Source: Prochloraceae cyanobacterium
GTDB taxonomy: Bacteria; Cyanobacteriota; Cyanobacteriia; Cyanobacteriales; JASJDA01
Assembly: GCA_030065755.1 (NCBI GenBank)
Contig: JASJDA010000018.1
Location: 1-58,195, forward strand
DNA length: 58,195 nucleotides
Direction of reading: 5' to 3'
Notes under the pieces: generated by a model
What the model saw: the letters and a program-made list of their open reading frames with translations, nothing else
Databases searched by the model: none
What the model was told of the DNA's origin: nothing
Made by a program: the position numbers and the translations under genes
Part shown: piece by piece, positions 45,532-52,733 of the stretch
Layout: each line of letters opens with the position of its first letter
How positions within the stretch are numbered: the first letter of the stretch is position 1

Positions 45532-48500
45532 TTATTCCCAAAGCAATACAGAGGGCAACAGCTTGGGATAAGCAATTCTCAACAGTTGGTAGCCAATGCC
45601 TGTAACTCCTTGAAAAAAGCCAGGATTGTATACTTTTGGAGGCAAGTCTGGGAAAACCATAAATGTACCTCTAGATCGAGATAGATTAAGTGTGTGGGTA
45701 ACAGCTCGACCGACAAACTCCTCGAGGTCTGGGCGATCGAGTTTTTCAGATGCTACTAAAAGGGTTTCTAAACGACCTGAGTTACCCCAGCATAAATTAT
45801 CTGCATTGTCAAGACAAAATCTTTGGGTTGTCTCGATCGCCACAGCAATTTGGTGCCGAATTTCTGGTGTATCGAGAACTGGCAACGCCCCCAATCGCCC
45901 CAATCCAATACCAGGAGCGCCATTAGCCCAACTGACTCGAAAAACAGGTTCTTCCGATCTCAAATCGGGCCAATTTTTCTCTTCTTCGCAGAAAAGACTT
46001 TGTTCGTATTCGATCGCTGCCACCGCACCGTCGAAAAATCGGGGATTTTGGGTCACTGCAAATAACTGCAACAGAGCATAAGCAATTCCTGCTGCACCTT
46101 GGGAAAACCCCGCTAATTGTTTGCCATTCCCAGTTTTCCAAGCTTGAGGCAGCTCTTGTGCGCTCGTTTGATGTTCTAGGAGATGTTCGCCACAAGCGAT
46201 CGCTAGTTCCAAGGCATTATTAGAGGGGTTAGAAGTTTCTAACCGATGCAAGGCTAAAAGACTCAAAAGTGTCCCTGCTGTACCTTCTATGATGTCGAAA
46301 GTTTTATCTGCTGCGATCGAATCTGGAGTAATCCAAGAAGCAACTTTTCGAGCGTCTTGCAGTAATTCGGAGTTTTGCAGAAATTGACCGATTTGTGCGA
46401 AACCGTAAGCGATCGAACCGAGTCCAGTAGCTCCGCTTATTCCCAAAGCCCTTCTCAATCTAGCCACAGTATCGGAGTTGGGACCGTCAAGACTTTGGCG
46501 AAGTGTTTGTAAAGTTGCTAGAGCTAGATCTCCCCACTTGGAGTTGTCTGTAACCTTAGCTAAGGCAGCTAGAAATAGTGCTAGACCAGAACTCCCGTCA
46601 TAAAGACTAGATCCTAACCCCTGAAGCTGAAAACTTTGGCTTTTGGCTGCATATCCCAGACCAACCCAGCTAACACTGCCATCGGCTGCGAATATAGCCC
46701 TTTGCTGCAAGTCTTCTGCAATCTTAATTGCACTTTCGACTAATTGCTCTGAAGTCAAAGATGCAGTTGTTTGTGGAAGTAGAGTATTGTCAGATGTTAA
46801 AGAATTTGGTTCTTTAACAAACCGAGAATAGAAAGATCCTCGAATAATCTCAATTTGTTGGGCTAGGTCGGCTTCTGTTAAATTTTTAATTCCCAACAGC
46901 ATCCAATCGAAGCTAGGTTGTTCAAAAAGTTCTTCAATAACTACACCTTTCGCTAGAGGAAGGAAGTTTTGTGAAGAGTCAGCAGTAAAGAAGGGGATAT
47001 CTGACTGTTCGAGTGCTTCTAATTCTGCTGCCAGTATTTCCCAGAAAAGCGGCTTTTCTTCAGTAGTCAGAAAAGCTCTACTCAAAACATCCAGACCAAT
47101 ACTGCGATCGATTCCAGAGCGTAACAAACTTGGCTGGTAAGATTGTTGCAAAATAGTTGCATAAATTCTCGTAGCGCGAAATAGATAGCGAACTTCCCGA
47201 TCTGCCAAATTCATCAAGGGACTATCTGCCTCTAAAAGAGTACTTTGATGGAGAAGAAGAAAGCGGTACATCTGCTCGAAGCCTCCCACTAATTCTTCTA
47301 AATAGTCTTGGGGAGAAAGGGAAGTCCCGTTTAATATTGGTGCATTGTCTTGAAGCTGTACAGTAACTGTTTCACAGTCTACATCCATAGCATCTGTGTT
47401 GATGTTATTTAATTTCATCACAGATAATTCTTGCTCTTCGACTCCCCCCAAGCCGCTCAAATCCATAGCGAACCCGTTATTTCCTTGTTGGTCCCACTGA
47501 GGTAGCATCAAAGTTCTCGTCACCGATTCTTCGAGCTGACGACTTACCGTAGCAAAAGCATCAGAGCCCCTCTTCTCTAAAGTTTTCGTCTGATGACTTA
47601 ATATGGTTTCTAGATCGATAATTACTGGATGTTCCCCACTGGCAATTAGATTTTCTAGGTGACAATCGGTTCCTCGTACCACGTGTATCAGGCATAATAG
47701 CATCCCCGATCGTTGATAAAAATTACGAGCTTCTTGTTTGTCAGCGCAAGGTCCTGATTCTACGTATTCCATCCAGCCATAGGTGGAATAATTGAGAATT
47801 TGAGGAAATTTGAACTGAAGAGGCGCACCGTGCTGGTTGCACCAATCTTGAAACTGATAAAAATATAAATCTGGAGACAGAGATTTGGGCTTGTAAATCA
47901 GTTTTAGCTCTGTATCAAACTTCACACCAATTACAGATCTTCCTCGATTGTGAGGGTCTGACAAACCTAGTTTGAGGTTTGCTACTTGCTTTAATGGGAT
48001 TTTGGGTGAGAAGCGTCGTTTGATTTCAGACCAGTCTTTTGCCAACCTCTCGATAAATTCCGCACTTGCTTCTACCCAGAAATCAATGGCAATAGCTACT
48101 AATCGCCCCAGGACACTATATTCTTTAAATAAAGACAGTAAGTTATCTTCAAATAATTTATCTATAAAGGCGCGATATTTCTCGTCTCTGTTTTTACCTC
48201 CAATGCGCAGCAATAAAAAGTCGCGAACACTATCCCCTGACGATCGAAACTGAGAAAATTCCTCAAACAGAGTTCTGCCACAGATACTGGACAAACGTAG
48301 TAATAAATTGCGATCGAGAGATGTTTTGGCATCTTCGCCGAGCAATTCGAGATCTGCACCAACTAGCTTGGAGAGTTTGTTCTTAGCTACTTCCACGCAG
48401 GGAATATAAACTAACTCGAAGGGAACGGGATCTTCTGGATCTAGGTAAGGTTGAGAGAGATCCTTACAACTTTCGGCAGTCTCGATTATTTCTGCTAAAG

Positions 48501-48789
48501 TATTTGTCCAGGAAGGTAGAGGCTGGCGATCGTCGTGTTTGACACTACCTAGAAAAGAGCCAATAGTTTTTAAGTCTAGTTTGTCCCAAGCCAAACGTTT
48601 CTCAAATTTGGCTGAATTTCCTTGTGCTGCTACTTGACACCATTGTTCTAAGCGAGTGTCAATCTCTGGATCTTTGTTATTAACTGTGTTAGGAATAAAA
48701 ATTTTGTTTAAACGTTCTTTCAGAGAACTTGCCGAAGCAGCAATTGAAGAAAGCTCTTTGGTGAGATTAACTCTCGCTTTTGACAACAT
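45532..48789 (-). CDS. lanM: LanM-like class II lanthipeptide synthetase with a degenerate cyclase domain
   Basis: A 1085-aa protein. The N-terminal dehydratase keeps the kinase-like motifs: LIYKPKSL, TDCHLEN with D375, H377 and N380, DLET with D392, and LRSGIDRSIGLD. It can presumably phosphorylate Ser/Thr and eliminate phosphate. The C-terminal LanC-like domain (about residues 740-1085) has the toroid repeats but altered active-site motifs: GFSQGAAG (Q897 for the usual His), SWANGAPG (A955 for a zinc Cys), LCWGNSG (C1000 kept, W1001 for a zinc His). Zinc binding and cyclisation are therefore probably lost. No precursor in the window has Cys. The gene is divergent from the Nif11-type precursor at 49087, its probable substrate. 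Confidence 0.9.
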   Translation of the reverse strand: MLSKARVNLTKELSSIAASASSLKERLNKIFIPNTVNNKDPEIDTRLEQWCQVAAQGNSAKFEKRLAWDKLDLKTIGSFLGSVKHDDRQPLPSWTNTLAEIIETAESCKDLSQPYLDPEDPVPFELVYIPCVEVAKNKLSKLVGADLELLGEDAKTSLDRNLLLRLSSICGRTLFEEFSQFRSSGDSVRDFLLLRIGGKNRDEKYRAFIDKLFEDNLLSLFKEYSVLGRLVAIAIDFWVEASAEFIERLAKDWSEIKRRFSPKIPLKQVANLKLGLSDPHNRGRSVIGVKFDTELKLIYKPKSLSPDLYFYQFQDWCNQHGAPLQFKFPQILNYSTYGWMEYVESGPCADKQEARNFYQRSGMLLCLIHVVRGTDCHLENLIASGEHPVIIDLETILSHQTKTLEKRGSDAFATVSRQLEESVTRTLMLPQWDQQGNNGFAMDLSGLGGVEEQELSVMKLNNINTDAMDVDCETVTVQLQDNAPILNGTSLSPQDYLEELVGGFEQMYRFLLLHQSTLLEADSPLMNLADREVRYLFRATRIYATILQQSYQPSLLRSGIDRSIGLDVLSRAFLTTEEKPLFWEILAAELEALEQSDIPFFTADSSQNFLPLAKGVVIEELFEQPSFDWMLLGIKNLTEADLAQQIEIIRGSFYSRFVKEPNSLTSDNTLLPQTTASLTSEQLVESAIKIAEDLQQRAIFAADGSVSWVGLGYAAKSQSFQLQGLGSSLYDGSSGLALFLAALAKVTDNSKWGDLALATLQTLRQSLDGPNSDTVARLRRALGISGATGLGSIAYGFAQIGQFLQNSELLQDARKVASWITPDSIAADKTFDIIEGTAGTLLSLLALHRLETSNPSNNALELAIACGEHLLEHQTSAQELPQAWKTGNGKQLAGFSQGAAGIAYALLQLFAVTQNPRFFDGAVAAIEYEQSLFCEEEKNWPDLRSEEPVFRVSWANGAPGIGLGRLGALPVLDTPEIRHQIAVAIETTQRFCLDNADNLCWGNSGRLETLLVASEKLDRPDLEEFVGRAVTHTLNLSRSRGTFMVFPDLPPKVYNPGFFQGVTGIGYQLLRIAYPKLLPSVLLWE

Positions 48790-48970
48790 AGGCGATAGAA
48801 TCCTTATTTTTCTGTAGTGTTCTTTTAATTATTGAAGTGACTTAAAACTGAATTGTTAATTCATACCTCAAGTCAATACTACTTATTTTTGAGAGACTTT
48901 TTTTTCCAGAATATATTTCTTAATCATTTTAACAACTCCAAGATTATCTCGATATAATTCTTTTTTACTC

Positions 48971-49022
48971 CCGAACAAATATCCGAACAAATACCTGAAC
49001 TTTCCCTAACTTTTCCTAATTG
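48971..49022 (+). promoter_or_regulatory. CCTGAA 11-bp-period repeat element (precursor promoter)
   Basis: Five units follow each other: CCGAACAAATAT, CCGAACAAATAC, CTGAACTTTCC, CTAACTTTTCC, TAATTG. The element ends 65 bp before the precursor ATG. A matching element lies upstream of 51671 and, on the other strand, upstream of 45302. It could also influence the divergent lanM-like gene. Confidence 0.65.
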
Positions 49023-49086
49023 ACTAATCCAAGATGGCTCGATAAGGTTAAATCGTAGTCCAATAAAACATATTAGGATAAAAAAA

Positions 49087-49404
49087 ATGAGCACTGAATC
49101 AGCAAAACAATTCTTAGACAAAGCAGGCGAAGACGAACAGTTGGCACAGGAAATAGCTAAGGCTATGGAAGCAGAAAATGACAGACAAGCTGTCACCGAA
49201 TTAGCAGCGACAAAAGGCTACCAATTCACTTCTGACGAACTGTGGGCAGAAATTCAGAATCGCCAAAATGAATTACAACAACGCCAGGATTCTGGAGAAT
49301 TAAGTGAAGAGGAGTTAGAAGCAGTTGCAGGTGGTGGTTGGAGTGCTATAATTACGGCTACAGTTAATGCGACAATACAAGCGACAAAACAGGCTAAATG
49401 GTAA
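49087..49404 (+). CDS. Nif11-leader RiPP precursor with A-T-x-N/Q repeat core
   Basis: A 105-aa peptide. The leader is Nif11-like (AKQFLDKAGEDEQLAQEIAK, GYQFTSDELWAEI) and ends in SEEELEAVAGG. The core of about 22 residues starts GWSAIIT and contains ATVNATIQATKQ, three consecutive A-T-x-N/Q units. It has one Ser and four Thr and no Cys. It is divergent from the lanM-like gene, shares a promoter element with the MBL operon, and is followed by a strong terminator hairpin, so it is expressed as a short, probably abundant mRNA. It is the most likely substrate of the LanM-like enzyme. Confidence 0.88.
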   Translation: MSTESAKQFLDKAGEDEQLAQEIAKAMEAENDRQAVTELAATKGYQFTSDELWAEIQNRQNELQQRQDSGELSEEELEAVAGGGWSAIITATVNATIQATKQAKW

Positions 49405-49447
49405 AAAAGCCATTGAGATAATATCTCTAAATTCAAAATAAGCTGAA

Positions 49448-49488
49448 AAATAACCAGAATAATTTGATTGCAATTGTTCTGGTTATTT
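49448..49488 (+). terminator. strong hairpin after the 49087 precursor
   Basis: A perfect 12-bp stem (AAATAACCAGAA at 49448-49459 with 49477-49488, 17-nt loop) is followed by TCTC. A second, shorter CTCACC/GGTGAG stem lies just downstream. It probably terminates the precursor transcript. Confidence 0.65.
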
Positions 49489-49656
49489 CTCAACCACTCA
49501 CCTATTACTGCAGGTGGTGAGGGATATTAAAACTACAGTAAACAGGTCACAGTTTCTTGAAGCGATCGCGATCTATTTAAACACAATAGAATTTTTTAAA
49601 AGTAATTAAACGTTATATAAGACCATATTATCAGAGCGTAAAAAAAAGCTAATCAA

Positions 49657-50676
49657 ATGACCATAATCCCCGAACCATCCTCAACAATTCCATCAAGAGA
49701 AATCCTCTCTAGCAAAGTTAAATTTCCTGACACAGATTTGCCTTTTTATCGACAATTAGGTCGCACCGATATGACGGTTAGTTGCTTAGGACTAGGAGGG
49801 GGCGGAGGGATTTCCAGTGAGGATACCCTTTACGCCTTCGATCGGGGAATTAACTACTTTTTTTACTCTAGTGATTTACACCACCATATATATATGTCCA
49901 TGGCTGATGCTCTACGCAAGTTATGTGGGCGTGGCTCTTCTGTTCGAGAGCAAGTGGTTCTAGCAACAGTAACTTATATATCCAGAACTCCAACTCCACA
50001 GACAATTGTGACTTATCTACACGATCAATTTGACGAGTTAGGAATTGACTACATTGATATATTTTTTTGGGGTTGGATTGACGCTAATAATGCCGATACT
50101 TTCAATAAGTGCGTTAACATTTCCGATAAGCTTCGAGGTTCAAATACAGTTTACAAGCGCTTGATAGAAGCAATGTTTAAAACCTCCGAACGCCTGAAAA
50201 AAATGGGAGCAGTTCGCTATATCGGCGCTTCATTTCACGATCTCGATTTAGCCCATCAATGGTCGAACAGCCCCCTGCTAGATATCGTCATGGTTCGCCA
50301 TAATGTGGCTCATCGAAACGCTCAGCAAAAGGTTTTTGCCCATCTCGATGCTCAAGATACTCAACGACCAGGCATTGTTACATTTAAATCTGCTGGTATG
50401 GGTCTACCTCTGTGGCATCGTCCTGCATATTTACCAGCAGGATGTTGGCGACCTTCGGTACCCGATTTATATCGCTATTCTTTAAGCCAGAATAGCGTAG
50501 ATGTAGCTTTAACTGGTATGACAAATCGTCAAGAGATTGATGCGGCAATAAAAGGAGTTCAGCAAGGCCAACTTAGTGCTGCTGAGCTTGATTATCTCAA
50601 TTTTTATGGGGACTTACATCGCAGCAGAATTAAACCAGAAGATATCCCTGCAGACGATCGCTTGCTTTATAGATAG
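49657..50676 (+). CDS. aldo/keto-reductase-fold protein lacking the catalytic tetrad
   Basis: A 339-aa protein with the AKR TIM-barrel pattern: FYRQLGRTDMTVSCLGLGGGG, FDRGINYF, VVLATVTY, ELGIDYIDIFFWG, MGAVRYIGASFHD. The canonical Asp-Tyr-Lys-His tetrad is not found where expected: the Asp of FFDTSD is replaced (FFYSSD), the Lys of ATK is Val (LATVT), and the His of LHW is Gly (FWGW). NADPH-dependent reduction by the usual mechanism is therefore doubtful. It lies between precursor genes, with its own promoter region. It could reduce dehydroamino acids by another route or act as a scaffold. Confidence 0.75.
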   Translation: MTIIPEPSSTIPSREILSSKVKFPDTDLPFYRQLGRTDMTVSCLGLGGGGGISSEDTLYAFDRGINYFFYSSDLHHHIYMSMADALRKLCGRGSSVREQVVLATVTYISRTPTPQTIVTYLHDQFDELGIDYIDIFFWGWIDANNADTFNKCVNISDKLRGSNTVYKRLIEAMFKTSERLKKMGAVRYIGASFHDLDLAHQWSNSPLLDIVMVRHNVAHRNAQQKVFAHLDAQDTQRPGIVTFKSAGMGLPLWHRPAYLPAGCWRPSVPDLYRYSLSQNSVDVALTGMTNRQEIDAAIKGVQQGQLSAAELDYLNFYGDLHRSRIKPEDIPADDRLLYR

Positions 50677-50718
50677 GGTTTACTCTTAAAAGCGCGGTTA
50701 GTAGTGAATAGTTAGTAG

Positions 50719-51415
50719 TTAATTTATACTACCGAGCGTAAATTCTCCCACAGAAGATTCCTCATAGTAATCGATACCTGCTGCTCTAGTAAAAAAGTCA
50801 GAATTGCCCGAACCAAGAGCGCAGGGCGCTAAATTCATGGCAGTTGCTACCAGATACATAGTTTGGTATAAAACGTTTAACCAATAACCAGGGACGGTTT
50901 GCTTCCATGGCAGCTTGGTTAAATTTCTGCAAGTCTAATTGTAGGTAATCGTCAGTCAATACTACTGCCAAGGATTTTGAATCTTGAATGTCCAATTGTG
51001 AATCTCGTACTTGAATACCTAAAGATTGCAAAGCAGTAATGAAAGGCTCGATCGGCACGTCGCCGAAAGAAGTCACCGATACAACAATTTCTTGCAAGCG
51101 TTTGAAGGCTACCTGGGATTCTACGTTGAGTAGTTCCCAGAATGCTGCAACTTTTGGCGGAAAATTATTCACGGATTCCGTAATGTAGCCTTTGCTTTTA
51201 AGCTTGTTAAGAGCGTAGTAAATGTCAGTCAAGGGAATTTGTCCCTTTAGTTTGCTAAAAATTTCTCCTACAGTATGATTTCCATCCAAAAAAGGAGCTA
51301 TTTGGTAGTAAAGACTTCCCTTGAGGACAATAGAAGAATGCTCGTTCAATAAATATACAATATTAGGTTCGATCGACTCAACGCGCAAATGTGTTTTAAA
51401 TCTTGGCTTTTTCAT
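50719..51415 (-). pseudogene. TOMM cyclodehydratase/leader-binding protein fused by deletion to a SagB dehydrogenase remnant
   Basis: From ATG 51415 the ORF reads as the N-terminal part of a TOMM (azoline) cyclodehydratase partner: a PqqD-like leader-binding domain (SIVLKGSLYYQIAPFLDGN, DIYYALNKLKSKGYI) and VVLTDDYLQLDLQKFNQAAM, up to WLLVK near 50885. The frame then runs out of homology and stops at 50798. In another frame, 50719-50885 encodes the C-terminus of a SagB-type dehydrogenase (YQTMYLVATAMNLAPCALGS, then SVGEFTLGS). A deletion has joined the two genes out of frame. No YcaO gene is in the window, so azole formation is dead here. Confidence 0.8.
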
Positions 51416-51670
51416 TCTTTCTCGTTTGGCAAAATTATTAATTAATATTAAAAAAATAGACTTGTTTGTCGTATAAAGACTAGCAAAAAAAAATATTGTT
51501 GGCTCAGTTTAGCTAATCTATAAACTATTTTATTATTAGCTCTAAATGTAAACAATATTTCTGAACAAATACCTGAATTTTTCTGAACTTTTCTGAATGT
51601 TAAAGTTCGATCTTATCTACTAAGATGAAATTATTAAATTTGCCAACCTAAAAAAAAGAGTACTTAGAGT
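51416..51670. other. promoter region of the twin NHLP precursor genes
   Basis: This gap is divergent between the TOMM pseudogene and the twin precursors. It contains the CCTGAA repeat element (51559-51600) and, 12-25 bp after it, TATCTACTAAGAT, a possible -10 region. No ORF. Confidence 0.45.
51559..51600 (+). promoter_or_regulatory. CCTGAA 11-bp-period repeat element (twin precursors)
   Basis: Units CTGAACAAATAC, CTGAATTTTT, CTGAACTTTT, CTGAATG with near 11-bp spacing. It ends 71 bp before the first ATG and aligns with the elements at 48971 and 45410 over about 40 bp. Confidence 0.65.
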
Positions 51671-52030
51671 ATGACAGGAAAAAACCCCCAATCAGAGCAA
51701 AGACCCCAAACTCGCCAAGATTTAGAAGCTTTAATAGTTGCCAAAGCCTGGAACGATGAAGCCTTCAAGGAAAAACTGCTGAACAATCCTAAAGCCGTAC
51801 TCGAAGAAGAATTGGGCAGCCCACTGCCAGAAATGATGAATGTTCGCATTATTGAAGAAACCGAGGATACTATCTACATATCACTGCCGAAAAAGCCTGA
51901 AGAAATTAGCTCTGAAGAACTTAGTGAAGAAGATTTGGAAGCAGTTGCTGGCGGAGTGAAAGGGTTTTCGCCAATAGCAATTTATGGAGCAGCACCATGG
52001 AGTCCTTTGGATCCAAAGGACAAGTGGTAA
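51671..52030 (+). CDS. NHLP-leader RiPP precursor 1 (YG-motif core)
   Basis: A 119-aa peptide with a leader related to the nitrile hydratase alpha subunit: AKAWNDEAFKEKLLNNPKAV, VRIIEETEDTIYISLPKKP, ending SEEDLEAVAGG. The core of about 24 residues contains IYGAAPW and ends in KDKW. It has two Ser and no Cys or Thr. It is paired with a near-identical-leader gene 107 bp downstream; only the first has a promoter element, so both should be on one mRNA. The YG pair and the nearby radical SAM gene suggest splicease-type processing. Confidence 0.9.
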   Translation: MTGKNPQSEQRPQTRQDLEALIVAKAWNDEAFKEKLLNNPKAVLEEELGSPLPEMMNVRIIEETEDTIYISLPKKPEEISSEELSEEDLEAVAGGVKGFSPIAIYGAAPWSPLDPKDKW

Positions 52031-52136
52031 GCCACAACCGATCTGTCGATATTTCTCAAGGAGTTAATGATTTAGTTTAATTTCATCTTTAAACAGAAAA
52101 ATTGAAACCGAGCTAAAAAAAGGAGTATTTATTACG

Positions 52137-52502
52137 ATGACAGAACAAAATCCCCAACCACAGCAAAGACCGGAAACTCGCCAAGACTGGGAAGCTTTAC
52201 TGATTGCTAAAGCCTGGAGCGATGAAGCTTTCAAGGAAAAACTGCTGAAAAATCCTAAAGCCGTACTCGAAGAAGAGATGGGCGGCCAACTACCCGAAGA
52301 GATTAAAAATGTTCGCATTATTGAAGAAACTGAGGATACTATCTATATATCCCTGCCCAAAAAGCCCGAACAAAGCAGCTCAGAAGAACTCAGCGAAGAA
52401 GAGTTGGAAGCAGTTGCTGGGGGATTATCCATAATAGGATTTCCTGTGGGAGTAGCTCCCTATGGACTAGCACCCTGGGCTTCTTGGCCGCAAAAAAAAT
52501 AA
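52137..52502 (+). CDS. NHLP-leader RiPP precursor 2 (YG-motif core)
   Basis: A 121-aa paralogue of the preceding gene. The leader is almost identical (AKAWSDEAFKEKLLKNPKAV, EETEDTIYISLPKKP, SEEELEAVAGG), with AAAGGAG upstream of the ATG. The core of about 25 residues shows PYGLAPW and ends in PQKK. It shares YGxAPW with its twin while the rest differs, the usual pattern of constant leader and diversified core. It has two Ser and no Cys or Thr. A long hairpin follows. Confidence 0.9.
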   Translation: MTEQNPQPQQRPETRQDWEALLIAKAWSDEAFKEKLLKNPKAVLEEEMGGQLPEEIKNVRIIEETEDTIYISLPKKPEQSSSEELSEEELEAVAGGLSIIGFPVGVAPYGLAPWASWPQKK

Positions 52503-52530
52503 CCCAAATATTTAGCTATTTTTCAAAGAT

Positions 52531-52621
52531 AGGAGTTTCGCACTCAAAGAAAAATCTCTAGTGTCAATATATCTCAAAGCATGATGAAACCATTGCTTTT
52601 TTCTCAAAGTGCAAAGCTCCT
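52531..52621 (+). terminator. long imperfect hairpin between precursor 2 and the radical SAM gene
   Basis: AGGAGTTTCGCACT (52531-52544) pairs with AGTGCAAAGCTCCT (52608-52621) with one G-T pair and one mismatch. After a 3-nt internal loop, AGAAAAA continues the stem against TTTTTCT. It may attenuate read-through from the precursors into the radical SAM gene, keeping peptide in excess of enzyme. Confidence 0.5.
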
Positions 52622-52733
52622 AAAAAATTTCAGGAGTGAATGGCGATCGTTGAGCTGAGCTTATAGTTTAGCCAACCTGCCTCACTCTTCTTAAAAGTTG
52701 TAATTTCACAAATTCTCTATCTATAAAAAATCT

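Noticed and set aside
45626-46081. 151-aa open frame antisense to the LanM-like gene
   Set aside because: It is the shadow of the LanC-like region; no start signals and no domain.
51671-52502. Twin precursors as active azole (TOMM) substrates
   Set aside because: The cores have no Cys and few Ser/Thr, no YcaO gene is present and the local cyclodehydratase is a pseudogene.
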